Below are positions 1 through 7,820 of a stretch of 14,455 nucleotides of DNA, one piece after another. Under the pieces are notes generated by a model. It was not told where the DNA came from and searched no databases. It saw only the letters and a program-made list of their open reading frames with translations. The DNA is from a bacterium (GTDB lineage Bacteria; Sumerlaeota; Sumerlaeia; UBA8349), in assembly GCA_013203855.1 (NCBI GenBank), contig JABMPG010000184.1, positions 1-14,455 of the forward strand, written 5' to 3'. Made by a program: the position numbers and the translations under genes. Numbering within the stretch: the first letter of the stretch is position 1; every line of letters starts with the position of its first letter.

Positions 1-1
1 C

Positions 2-3000
2 CTCCGGCTCGACGTAGGCGACTCCATCTACGTGCCCTTCCCCGAGCAGACGGGACGGATCGCCATCGAATTCGACGCCTGGATCGACTCCTTCTGGTCC
101 AAGTTTCTCATCGCGCCCACCGAAAACTTCAACTTCGAAGACCCCCTGATCCGAGGAACCGCCTACTACATCCACGCCGGGCCCTACGTGCGCTGGATGG
201 ACGCCGGCTATCCCCAATACTACGACGAACTGTGGAGATGGCACGATGTCCCCAACTGCCCGAGAGAGGGATGGGTCCGCGTGAAGATGGTTCTGGACGT
301 GCCCCGGCTGAGATTCGACCTCTTCTGCGGAGACATGGAAACCCCGCTCTATGGCGGCTGGTTCCGACACGCGACGACCCAGGAGATCAGCGGCCTCATC
401 ATCCGAAAAGAAGCGGACACCGTCGGAGCCCAGTCCCTCTGGATCGACAACCTCGCCGTGCGCGCGATCGCCGAGGCGCCCACCGCGCCCGATTCCCTGA
501 CCATCACCGTGGACAACGACGCCCCCGGCGCGAGCTACGACGGCAACTGGAACCCGTCCGACAGCGGCGACGCCTTTGAAGGCGACGACTACCTCGTCCA
601 CGCCGCCACCGTCGGTCAAGCCACATTCGACTGGATGACCCCGATCGAATGGCCCGCTGCCTATAACGTCTTCGCCCGCTGCCCTCAGGTTCCCGGACTC
701 TCGCCCGAAGCGATCTACACCGTCTATCACGACGGTGGAGAAACGCGCTTGGTCGCCGATCAGAACTCGGCCGATGGAGAGTGGATTTTCCTCGGCCTCT
801 ACGACTTCCTGCAATCCGACGGACAGGTATCCCTCTCGGCCGGACCGGAAGGCATAGTCGCCGCGGACGCCGTTCGATTCGAACTGAACCATGTCGGACC
901 ACCCGCCCATTCGAACTGGAATCAGATCTTCGAGGACGAGTTTGACGGTACAAGCCTCGACTGGAGCGTCTGGAGCTCGCAGGCCGGTCCCTCGGCAGGC
1001 CGAAATGAAAGCCGCTGGCCCGAGAACAATGAAGTCCGTGACGGAGTCCTCCATCAAGTCTTCAAATTCGATCCCTCCCGTTATCCCGGCAAGGATTGGA
1101 CCTCCGCCCATATCTGGACCCAGCAGCAGTTCAAGTACGGCTACTACGAGTGCACCATGCGCTATGCCGCCGCGCCCTCCCTCAACAACGCCTTCTGGCT
1201 CTATCGGCCCTACGGCTTCTATCCGCAACTCGAGGTGGATATCAACGAGGGCCACTATCCCAATGAAATCGCGATGAACACCCACTACCTGACCGCCTCG
1301 GACGAGCACTACACAAAAGGCCAGTCCATCCAGATCCCCGGCCTCTTCCTCAGCGACGAGTTCCACGTCTACGGTTGCGAATACACCGAGAACGAGATCA
1401 TCTACTATTTCGACGGCCGGATCGTCCGCCGTCAGCCCCACGCATATCGCCCCGGAATCGAGCTCTCCCAGGACATCCGATTCAGCACCGCTGTGTTTGA
1501 TACCCCCGCCCTGAGCATGGCCGCCGATGGCGCATCCATGGACATGGAATATGTCCGCGCCTGGACCGCCGAATCGCCCCGCCCCACCGCCCGGCCGCTC
1601 GTTGGCCAGGTCGATCCTCGGGGAAAACGAACCATCGTGCTTTCCGAGGATTTCGAGTCGGTGCCCCTTAGAGAAAACCCGCAGGGATGGGATCCGTTCT
1701 ACGGGACCCCCGGTGTCCGGACGAATCCTTCCGGACCCGGCAAGGCTGTCATGGTCGGAGTGCCCCTGCCGCTGGTTCTGGACGGACTTTACGTGCCAGT
1801 TCCCGACGTACAGGGACGAGCCGAGATCGAGTTCGATCTCTATACCGATTCCGCCTGGTGCCGCTTCAAGATGATGCCTACCGGGGATTTCGACCGCGAC
1901 GACATCAGCGCCTATTACGACGCCATTGCCGTCGACAGCGGGCCCCATCTGCAATGGCGGGACGCCGGCTACGTGAACTACTTTCACGACGACCGCTACT
2001 TCGATGGCCCGGCAACCATCGCCGAGGAATGGACCCGGGTAAAGATCCTGATGGACATTCCGGCCGGAATTTTCGACTTCTTCATCGAAGACATGGAACA
2101 TCCCGCTTCAACGGGATTCTTCCGAAATGCCATCGGCGAGGTCAGCGGAATCATCCTCCTCAAAGAATCGGGCCCTCACGACCCGACCGCCGTCTATCTC
2201 GACAACCTCGAGGTCCGCTCCCTGGAATACGAAACTGGCGACGTGACCATCCAAACCAACCCGTCGGGCGCGGGATGGGTCGTGACCGACATCCTCGGCG
2301 GTTCCCACCCCGGCCAAGGCGCCAAGACCCTCACCCACATCCCCGCCGGACTCGTCGAGATCACTTGGCTGCCTGTCGCAGGCTACGACCTCCCCTCCAC
2401 CAACCCCATGACGCTATTTCTCCCGTCCGACGGCAACATCACGTTCTTCGGCAACTACACAGCTCAGCCCCCCACGCAAGACTCCTTCGATTCGGCCGAT
2501 CTGATCGATGGCACAACGGGAAATGTGCAGAGCGATAACAGCAACGCCACGCGCGAACCGAACGAACCAGACCACGGCGACGCCTCGATCTGGTGGAACT
2601 GGACCGCGCCAAACGCGGACCGCTTCTGCCTCTGGGTGGCCGCCGATTTCCCAACCGCCATCCACGCCTACACCGGCGACCAGATCGACCTCCTCACGCC
2701 CGTCTTCCGACAGGACGACCCCGTCGGAAACCCGAACCTGCAGGTCGTGTTCGACGCGAGGGCGGGTGAAACCTATCACATCGCCGTCACGAGCCTGACC
2801 AGCGACACGGGCGCCCTCGTTCTGGGATGGCAACCCATCGGAAAGCCGGAACTCTGGCTCGCTGATTTCGGAACATCTCCCGCCTTTGCCAACCTGCGGC
2901 AGAATCCCCGCTATCTCGCCGACATGAACGGCGACGGACGCGACGACCTTGTCGGATTTTCGGAGAACGGCGTCGAAGTCGCGGTTTCGAGCGGAGATCG

Positions 3001-4027
3001 ATTCGTCTACGCCGGAATCTGGAACGACAACTTCAACTTCGCCCACGGCTGGAGAGCCGATCTGCACATCCGAACAGTCGTTGACGCCAACGGAGACGGC
3101 CTGGCCGACATCGTCGGGATCGGCGACAAGGCTGTCATCATCGCCCTGAACGAAGGCGGAATCCTCGGCGAACCCTACGCCGCCTTGTCCGGATTCTCCG
3201 CCCGTGATGGCGGATGGGACGTGGAAAATCACCCCCGGATCATCCGAGACGTAGACGGAGACGGCGCGGCCGATATCGTGGGATTCGGCGAACGGAAAAT
3301 CGTCGTCGCGCTCGCCAACGGCTTCGGAGGATTCCACGAACCAACCTCTTGGAGCAACGACTTCACCTCCGCCGAGGGCTGGGATACAACCCTCCACTCC
3401 AGAACACTCGCCGATCTGAACGGAGACGGGTGGCTGGACATTCTCGGCTATCGCGACGAAACCGCATGGGTAGCCCGCGCCGTAGACCTCGACGCCGGCG
3501 GAACACCCGATGCCTTCTCGATGACCACCGCCTGGCTCAGCGGCCTCGATCTAGATCCTGACCGGAGCCTGACCGCGGATGCCAACGGCGACGGCTTGGC
3601 CGACGCGCTGCTCTTCAACAATGAAGGACTCTACCTCGGCCTTTCGACCGGTGTCGGCTTCCTACCCCAAGGCCTCCAGACCCCCGACTTCGGCACAAGC
3701 CAAGGCTGGACGCTGAACGGCAATCCCCGTCTAACCGCCGACCTCAACGGAGACGGACTCGCCGACCTGACCGGCTTCGGAAACCGCTACGCCCACGTCG
3801 CGCTCGCGACTCCCGCCGGCCTGCGGAAACAGGGAGTCTGGATGGAAGGAATGGCCGGAGAAGATTGGGATCCGGAACGCCACCCGCGCCTCATCGGCGA
3901 CATTAACGGCGACGGCTTTGACGACCTCGTCGGCGTCAACGAACAAGGAGCCTGGGTCCTCCTCAGCCCCTGGCGGACCGTCCCGCCCCCCAGCACCGGC
4001 GTCTCAGTCTGGCAACAGTTCCGATAG
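2..4027 (+). CDS. Modular GH16-family glycoside hydrolase with FG-GAP repeats (5' end outside window)
   Basis: The frame is open from base 2, and its first residues match a second internal copy of the same domain, so the GTG at 32 is internal and the true start lies left of the window. Domains by base: unknown beta-rich domain A1, 2-490; golvesin/Xly-type carbohydrate-binding-like domain, about 494-890; GH16 catalytic domain, about 917-1567; second copy A2, about 1634-2224; PEGA-like segment, about 2240-2458; PPC-like domain, about 2480-2833; FG-GAP/VCBS-like repeats, about 2852-3991. The GH16 signature E-x-D-x-x-E is intact (EVDINE; Glu at 1232, Asp at 1238, Glu at 1247), so a retaining beta-glycanase is expected. 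The substrate (laminarin, agar, carrageenan or other) cannot be told. Seven repeats carry a Ca-binding-like D-x-[N/D]-G-D-G-x-x-D motif, starting at 2921, 3083, 3248, 3413, 3578, 3740 and 3899; an eighth (DLDAGGTPD, near 3487) is degenerate. No C-terminal sorting signal is seen. Export is inferred from the architecture. The family call is firm and the domain edges are approximate. Confidence 0.9.
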   Translation, partial: LRLDVGDSIYVPFPEQTGRIAIEFDAWIDSFWSKFLIAPTENFNFEDPLIRGTAYYIHAGPYVRWMDAGYPQYYDELWRWHDVPNCPREGWVRVKMVLDVPRLRFDLFCGDMETPLYGGWFRHATTQEISGLIIRKEADTVGAQSLWIDNLAVRAIAEAPTAPDSLTITVDNDAPGASYDGNWNPSDSGDAFEGDDYLVHAATVGQATFDWMTPIEWPAAYNVFARCPQVPGLSPEAIYTVYHDGGETRLVADQNSADGEWIFLGLYDFLQSDGQVSLSAGPEGIVAADAVRFELNHVGPPAHSNWNQIFEDEFDGTSLDWSVWSSQAGPSAGRNESRWPENNEVRDGVLHQVFKFDPSRYPGKDWTSAHIWTQQQFKYGYYECTMRYAAAPSLNNAFWLYRPYGFYPQLEVDINEGHYPNEIAMNTHYLTASDEHYTKGQSIQIPGLFLSDEFHVYGCEYTENEIIYYFDGRIVRRQPHAYRPGIELSQDIRFSTAVFDTPALSMAADGASMDMEYVRAWTAESPRPTARPLVGQVDPRGKRTIVLSEDFESVPLRENPQGWDPFYGTPGVRTNPSGPGKAVMVGVPLPLVLDGLYVPVPDVQGRAEIEFDLYTDSAWCRFKMMPTGDFDRDDISAYYDAIAVDSGPHLQWRDAGYVNYFHDDRYFDGPATIAEEWTRVKILMDIPAGIFDFFIEDMEHPASTGFFRNAIGEVSGIILLKESGPHDPTAVYLDNLEVRSLEYETGDVTIQTNPSGAGWVVTDILGGSHPGQGAKTLTHIPAGLVEITWLPVAGYDLPSTNPMTLFLPSDGNITFFGNYTAQPPTQDSFDSADLIDGTTGNVQSDNSNATREPNEPDHGDASIWWNWTAPNADRFCLWVAADFPTAIHAYTGDQIDLLTPVFRQDDPVGNPNLQVVFDARAGETYHIAVTSLTSDTGALVLGWQPIGKPELWLADFGTSPAFANLRQNPRYLADMNGDGRDDLVGFSENGVEVAVSSGDRFVYAGIWNDNFNFAHGWRADLHIRTVVDANGDGLADIVGIGDKAVIIALNEGGILGEPYAALSGFSARDGGWDVENHPRIIRDVDGDGAADIVGFGERKIVVALANGFGGFHEPTSWSNDFTSAEGWDTTLHSRTLADLNGDGWLDILGYRDETAWVARAVDLDAGGTPDAFSMTTAWLSGLDLDPDRSLTADANGDGLADALLFNNEGLYLGLSTGVGFLPQGLQTPDFGTSQGWTLNGNPRLTADLNGDGLADLTGFGNRYAHVALATPAGLRKQGVWMEGMAGEDWDPERHPRLIGDINGDGFDDLVGVNEQGAWVLLSPWRTVPPPSTGVSVWQQFR
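2852..3991 (+). repeat. Seven FG-GAP/VCBS-like protein repeats encoded in tandem
   Basis: The C-terminal third of the GH16 protein is built of repeats of roughly 55 residues. Each has a conserved His/Asn-Pro-Arg-like lead-in, then D-x-N-G-D-G-x-x-D and a short hydrophobic strand (for example LVGF or IVGF). FG-GAP/VCBS repeats of this kind form beta-propellers, with the Asp-rich loops holding calcium. Seven canonical units plus one degenerate unit would suit one complete propeller, which is an inference. Such modules in secreted enzymes usually act in adhesion or ligand binding. Confidence 0.85.
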
Positions 4028-4034
4028 AAAAACA

Positions 4035-4083
4035 TGGGACCGGCACCCTTGTCAGACTGTTTCTGTGACAGGCGCCGGTCCCA
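4035..4083. repeat. Palindromic hairpin between convergent genes
   Basis: A perfect 10-bp inverted repeat (TGGGACCGGC at 4035-4044, GCCGGTCCCA at 4074-4083) encloses a second, imperfect inverted repeat (CCTTGTCA at 4047-4054 against TGACAGG at 4066-4072, with a bulge). It lies 7 bases after the GH16 stop and 13 bases before the stop of the convergent minus-strand gene. It could act as a bidirectional terminator, but neither flank has a clear T-run. The nested design looks more like a dispersed intergenic palindrome. Confidence 0.6.
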
Positions 4084-4096
4084 CACTCTATTTCGA

Positions 4097-4552
4097 TCAA
4101 AGCTTTTCCGACAGTTCCCGCCTCAGAGAAGCCAACTCTCCACGCAATTCCCCCAGCCGCTCTTCACAACCCGAATCACGAACCTCCGGCGGAGAAGGTA
4201 CTTCCTTCTCCATCGCCAGAAGCCGCTCCTCCAGGTGCCGCAGATACTCCTGATCCTCCACCCGCTTGTGACGAGCCTGCTCGAGCTCGATCCTGTAAAT
4301 CCGAGACCGATCCCGCCCCTTCAGAACGATATATTCGATGAAAAGAAGAATGACCAGGACGATCGCAATCGGGCTATATAGCCAGCGCACCACCTCGCTG
4401 CGGTAATCCGACAGCGCCACGCCCACGGCAAAGGTCACGAAAATAGCCGCCACCAGCACGGCCGTCTTCAACGAGGAAGGAGGCTTGGGCCGCCGGCTCC
4501 GGCGCAACCGAGACATTCCAGACTGGGGGAGCGTAGGGCGTTTTCGAACCAT
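4097..4552 (-). CDS. Hypothetical two-TM protein with C-terminal coiled coil
   Basis: I do not recognise this gene. From the ATG at 4552 it encodes 151 residues: a basic N-terminus rich in Arg, Lys and Pro (1-28), a hydrophobic segment (about 29-48), a second one (about 57-77), then a highly charged tail that looks coiled-coil (about 82-118 and 129-150, rich in Glu, Arg and Leu). This suggests a small inner-membrane hairpin protein with a cytoplasmic coil, perhaps a scaffold or adaptor, which is inference only. The start is uncertain: the frame also opens at a TTG at 4612 and has an ATG at 4516, and none of the three has a convincing ribosome binding site. It lies 177 bases downstream of trxA on the same strand and could be read through from it. 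It converges on the GH16 gene across the palindrome at 4035-4083. Confidence 0.6.
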   Translation of the reverse strand: MVRKRPTLPQSGMSRLRRSRRPKPPSSLKTAVLVAAIFVTFAVGVALSDYRSEVVRWLYSPIAIVLVILLFIEYIVLKGRDRSRIYRIELEQARHKRVEDQEYLRHLEERLLAMEKEVPSPPEVRDSGCEERLGELRGELASLRRELSEKL

Positions 4553-4704
4553 GCGGTTGTGAATTCGCCGCCGGTTCAGGCTGAAAACAGATAAGGCACA
4601 CGGCGGCAACAAGGATTTTCACTATCCACGTCTCTGCCCCGCGCCGCAAGCGAAAAGGGGGCAGCGCACCGGATTCTCCCGATATGTGTATAGACCTTGT
4701 GGCA

Positions 4705-4720
4705 CAGCCGCCCCCGGCTG
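4705..4720. repeat. Short GC hairpin just downstream of trxA
   Basis: CAGCCG, four C and CGGCTG form a perfect 6-bp stem with a 4-base loop, 10 bases beyond the trxA stop codon. No T-run follows on the minus strand, so it is a poor intrinsic terminator. It may stabilise the trxA 3' end, or it may be one of the dispersed intergenic palindromes seen elsewhere in the window. The rest of the 4553-4729 gap shows nothing I can name. Confidence 0.4.
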
Positions 4721-4729
4721 CTACTCCCC

Positions 4730-5050
4730 TCAGAGATACTCGCTGATCTTCGCCACCAGAGCCTCCTCCGGATGGACGCCCGCGGCTTGGTAGACCTTCT
4801 GCCCGTCCTTCAAGATGACAAGTGTCGGAATGCTCTGAACCCCAAAGGCCGAGGCCAACTGCGAATTCTCATCCACGTTGCACTTCCCCACGGTGGCCTT
4901 GCCTTCCAGCCGTGCCGCTACTTTCTCCACGATCGGGCCCTGCATCCGGCACGGACCGCACCACGACGCCCAGAAGTCGATCAGAACGACCCCCTGCCCC
5001 GTCCTATCGTCAAAGTTCTCCACAGTAATATCGATTTCGGTGTTTGGCAT
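4730..5050 (-). CDS. trxA: Thioredoxin
   Basis: This encodes a 106-residue cytoplasmic thioredoxin, the usual size for the family, which reduces protein disulfides using electrons from thioredoxin reductase. The redox motif WCGPC is intact (catalytic Cys31 and Cys34) within FWASWCGPCR, and the conserved cis-proline is in SIPTLVILKDG (Pro75). An extra cysteine, Cys57, lies in the KCNVDEN strand. The ATG at 5050 was chosen because AAAGGAG lies about 10 bases upstream and the protein then starts as thioredoxins normally do; the frame runs on to 5137, but that extension (MNTASGRV...) has no family resemblance. A candidate sigma-54 promoter lies about 40 bases upstream, with paired inverted repeats farther up. 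No thioredoxin reductase gene is nearby. The identity is very secure. Confidence 0.98.
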   Translation of the reverse strand: MPNTEIDITVENFDDRTGQGVVLIDFWASWCGPCRMQGPIVEKVAARLEGKATVGKCNVDENSQLASAFGVQSIPTLVILKDGQKVYQAAGVHPEEALVAKISEYL

Positions 5051-5091
5051 CAGTGATTTCTCCTTTCGAGATGTCATTCTGAGCCCATATG

Positions 5092-5107
5092 AGCAGAAGT
5101 CATGCCA
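5092..5107 (-). promoter_or_regulatory. Candidate sigma-54 (-24/-12) promoter of trxA
   Basis: Read on the minus strand, TGGCATGACTTCTGCT matches the sigma-54 consensus TGGCAC-R-N4-TTGCW at all but two fixed positions. It keeps the essential GG and GC elements exactly ten bases apart. Transcription would begin near 5081, giving a leader of about 30 bases that contains the trxA ribosome binding site. No credible sigma-70 promoter was seen here. GG-N10-GC also occurs by chance in GC-rich DNA, so this is a candidate. Confidence 0.5.
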
Positions 5108-5210
5108 GAGAAAGACCCGCCCGCTGGCAGTGTTCATCTAACTCGTGCGGAATGAGTCCTCTGAACCTCTCCCCGCCAGAGCGAAACCCCCGACCACCGC
5201 CCCGTCCCAT

Positions 5211-5237
5211 TGTCTCACCCCAGACTCATATGAGACA
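5211..5237. promoter_or_regulatory. Inverted repeat TGTCTCA-N13-TGAGACA, possible operator or enhancer copy 1
   Basis: Perfect 7-base half sites lie at 5211-5217 and 5231-5237. The spacing gives a two-turn dyad, as expected for a dimeric DNA-binding protein. It lies about 130-156 bases upstream of the predicted trxA start site. The same half sites recur at 5286-5311. The right part also contains the 10-base palindrome CTCATATGAG (5225-5234). Confidence 0.5.
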
Positions 5238-5285
5238 GGTCTATGCTGACACGCCCTTTCTGGCACCGGCTGCGTTTCTCTACTC

Positions 5286-5311
5286 TGTCTCAGAAACATC
5301 CAACTGAGACA
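5286..5311. promoter_or_regulatory. Inverted repeat TGTCTCA-N12-TGAGACA, possible operator or enhancer copy 2
   Basis: This is a second copy of the dyad seen at 5211-5237, with half sites at 5286-5292 and 5305-5311 (8 bp when the inner G-C pair is counted). Its centre is about 75 bases from that of the first copy, close to seven helical turns. It lies 205-230 bases upstream of the predicted trxA start site and about 20 bases beyond the pnp terminator. The spacer bases differ from copy 1, so only the half sites are conserved, as expected for protein binding sites. Confidence 0.5.
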
Positions 5312-5329
5312 TCGAGACACGCAGCATAG

Positions 5330-5362
5330 AAAAATCGCCTCGGACATTTCCGTCCGAGGCGA
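5330..5362 (-). terminator. Intrinsic terminator of pnp
   Basis: An 11-bp perfect stem (5335-5345 with 5352-5362, loop 5346-5351) is followed on the minus strand by five T (5334-5330). It begins about 30 bases after the pnp stop codon. This is the most textbook Rho-independent terminator in the window and separates pnp transcription from trxA. Confidence 0.85.
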
Positions 5363-5392
5363 CTCGTTACCAGAATTCAGGATGACGGGCGA

Positions 5393-7681
5393 CTAACGGC
5401 CGCCACGGTCCCGGCCACCGCGATCGCCGCCGCGTCCGCCGAAACCACCGCCACCGCTCCGGCCTCCCCGGTCGCCACTGCGTCCACCGCGGTCGCTGCT
5501 GCTGCGTGGGCTACGCTCCCGGCTGGGGACCGCGTTGGGATCATAGCCTTCCGGAGCCACGAAGCCAGGCTCTTCCGCCAGCGCAGCCTTGCGGCTGAGA
5601 CGGACCTTGCCCGCCGGATCGATGTCGACCACCTTCACCTTCATCATGTCGCCTTCGCGGCAGATGTCGGTTACTTTCTCGACGCGGTCGAAGTCCAGCT
5701 CGCTGATGTGAACCAACCCGTCCTTCTTGGGCAGCAGTTCCACGAAAGCGCCGAAGTCCACCACGCGAACCACCTTGCCCGTGTAAGTCTGGCCGACTTC
5801 CACGTTGGCCGTCAGGTCCTTGACCATCTTCCGGGCCTGCGCCATCGCCGCACCGTCGGTCGTGGCGATGAAAACCGTGCCGTCGTCCTGGACGTCCACC
5901 TGGGCGCCCGTCACTTCCACGATCCCGCGGATGTGCTTGCCGGACGGCCCGATCAGATCACCGATACGGTCCACGGGAATCTTCATGGTTTCGATACGCG
6001 GAGCCAGGGGCGACATCTCCTCGCGCGGCTCGGGCAGCACCTCGGCCATTTTGCCGAGAATGTGCAGTCGACCCTCGAGAGCCTGGTGCAGAGCCTGCTT
6101 GAGGATCTCGAAGCTCAGCCCCTCAACCTTGATGTCCATCTGGAGCGCCGTCACACCATCTTTGGTGCCCGCGACCTTGAAGTCCATGTCGCCGAGATGA
6201 TCTTCCATTCCCATAATGTCGCTGAGGATGGCCACCTTGTCGCCTTCTTTGATAAGCCCCATGGCAATGCCAGCCACCGGCGCCTTGATCGGCACGCCCG
6301 CGTCCATCAGGGCAAGACTACCGCTGCACACGCTGGCCATCGACGAAGAACCGTTGCTCTCCAGGATTTCCGAAACGATCCGGACCGTGTAGGCGAAGCC
6401 CTCAGGATCTGGCAGAATCGGCTCGATAGCCCGTTGGGCCAACATGCCGTGCCCCAGCTCCCGACGTCCCGGGCCCATGATCCGGCGGGTTTCGCCGACG
6501 CTGTAGGACGGAAAGTTGTAGTGCATGAGGAAGCGCTCGGTCGACATCCCCATCAGGTCGTCAACCTTCTGCTGATCCCCGACGGTGCCAAGAGTGACGA
6601 CACCGAGGGACTGGGTCTGGCCACGGGTGAAAACGGCCGAGCCATGGGCCATCGGCAGGAAGGCCGGCGTGATGGTAATCGCACGCACCTCGTCCAGTTG
6701 GCGACCATCGGCCCGCACGCGGGTTTCGAGGATCTGATGCCGGACGTGTTTCTTGTAGACCTTGCCAAAGGCTTCTTTGGCCTGTTTTTCCAAGGACGAA
6801 CGATCGACCTCAGCCTCGGCAGCGAAACGCTCGACAACCTTCTCCACCACCTGGGCTTTCGCCTCACTGACGGCCGTCTCGCGGGTATTCTTGTCCTTCA
6901 AGCCATCCACCGCCTTCAGGGCCGACTCGGCTGTTTCTTCCACGACCGACACGATCTCGGGGTTGATCTGCGGAGCCTCGAAAAGCATCTTTTCCTTGCC
7001 GCAGGCCTTCACCAGATCGTCAATGCCCTCGACAACACGCCGGATCTCGCTCTGGGCCAGGTCCAACGCCTCAAGAATCTCGTCTTCCGTCAGAGATTTC
7101 GAGCCGCTCTCCACCATGTTCAAAGCCGAACGGGTACCGGCTACGAGCAGGTCGAGATCTCCCGCCTGACGCTCCTCAAAGGTCGGATTGAGAACCAGGT
7201 TTCCATCCACCCGGCCCAGTCGGACCGCGCCGACAGGCCCCTTGAAGGGAATATCACTGATGGAAAGCGCTGCGGACGCCGCGATCAAAGCGGCCACCGC
7301 GGGTGGATTCTTCTGATCCATCGACAGAATGGTCAGGTAAACCTGAACCTCGTACTTGAAACCATCGGGAAACAGCGGACGGATCGAACGATCGGTCAGC
7401 CGCGCGTTAATCGTCTCGGGAGTGCCGGGACGTCCTTCGCGCCGGAAAAAGTTCCCCGGGATGCGGCCCACCGCATAGTGCTTCTCGCGGTAGTCCACCG
7501 TCAGGGGGAAGAAGTCCAGGTTCTCGGCCGGTTTGTTCGAGCGGACAACTGCGGCCAGAACCACCGTTCCGCCGACCTGAGCGAGCACGGCTCCATGGGC
7601 CTGACGGGCCACTTCGCCCGTTTTCAGAATGATTTCACGATTTTCCCCGAAGGGAATGGTAACACTGTGTGCTTGATTCAC
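5393..7681 (-). CDS. pnp: Polyribonucleotide nucleotidyltransferase (PNPase) with RGG-type tail
   Basis: PNPase degrades RNA 3' to 5' using phosphate, as a trimer and often within a degradosome. The 762-residue protein has the full order: first RNase PH-like domain (about 12-145), helical linker (about 240-315), second RNase PH-like domain (about 320-545), KH domain (about 563-622, with GPSGKHIRG) and S1 domain (about 628-700). The FFRR loop (78-81), the phosphate-binding GSSS (444-447) and the metal/catalytic EDHLGDMDFK residues (Asp494, Asp500, Lys502) are intact. Beyond the S1 domain, residues about 722-762 form an Arg-Gly-rich tail of repeated DRGGR units, which the E. coli enzyme lacks; it may bind RNA or a partner. 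The GTG at 7681 fits the family N-terminus, but only a weak purine run precedes it. It lies downstream of rpsO, the conserved order, behind a structured leader, and ends at the terminator at 5330-5362. Confidence 0.98.
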   Translation of the reverse strand: MNQAHSVTIPFGENREIILKTGEVARQAHGAVLAQVGGTVVLAAVVRSNKPAENLDFFPLTVDYREKHYAVGRIPGNFFRREGRPGTPETINARLTDRSIRPLFPDGFKYEVQVYLTILSMDQKNPPAVAALIAASAALSISDIPFKGPVGAVRLGRVDGNLVLNPTFEERQAGDLDLLVAGTRSALNMVESGSKSLTEDEILEALDLAQSEIRRVVEGIDDLVKACGKEKMLFEAPQINPEIVSVVEETAESALKAVDGLKDKNTRETAVSEAKAQVVEKVVERFAAEAEVDRSSLEKQAKEAFGKVYKKHVRHQILETRVRADGRQLDEVRAITITPAFLPMAHGSAVFTRGQTQSLGVVTLGTVGDQQKVDDLMGMSTERFLMHYNFPSYSVGETRRIMGPGRRELGHGMLAQRAIEPILPDPEGFAYTVRIVSEILESNGSSSMASVCSGSLALMDAGVPIKAPVAGIAMGLIKEGDKVAILSDIMGMEDHLGDMDFKVAGTKDGVTALQMDIKVEGLSFEILKQALHQALEGRLHILGKMAEVLPEPREEMSPLAPRIETMKIPVDRIGDLIGPSGKHIRGIVEVTGAQVDVQDDGTVFIATTDGAAMAQARKMVKDLTANVEVGQTYTGKVVRVVDFGAFVELLPKKDGLVHISELDFDRVEKVTDICREGDMMKVKVVDIDPAGKVRLSRKAALAEEPGFVAPEGYDPNAVPSRERSPRSSSDRGGRSGDRGGRSGGGGFGGRGGDRGGRDRGGR

Positions 7682-7718
7682 AAGACACTACTTTCTTCGC
7701 CGGTCCTGTCCTATCGGC

Positions 7719-7743
7719 GGAGGGCGCAAACCATGCGCCCTCC
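7719..7743 (-). promoter_or_regulatory. 10-bp hairpin in the pnp leader
   Basis: GGAGGGCGCA and TGCGCCCTCC form a perfect 10-bp stem with a 5-base loop, ending about 37 bases before the pnp GTG. No T-run follows, so a terminator is unlikely. With the structures farther upstream it forms a heavily folded 5' leader, consistent with post-transcriptional control of pnp. Confidence 0.5.
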
Positions 7744-7820
7744 CCGTGAAAGGAACCGAAAAGTCCGCAAGTGGGCATCTGTCGATGCACCTTGGAACCT
7801 CTCTGCCGAAGTCCGATCAA

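Noticed and set aside
2414..3397. 327-codon open frame antisense to the FG-GAP repeats
   Set aside because: It arises from the repetitive GC-rich sense codons, with no family resemblance.
4374..4649. 91-codon minus-strand frame starting like a signal peptide (WIVKILVAAVCLICF)
   Set aside because: It overlaps the better-supported two-TM gene out of frame, starts at TTG without a ribosome binding site and degenerates into Gly/Arg-rich sequence.
5138..5347. 69-codon minus-strand frame between pnp and trxA
   Set aside because: It runs through the pnp terminator stem and the inverted repeats, and has no ribosome binding site or recognisable product.
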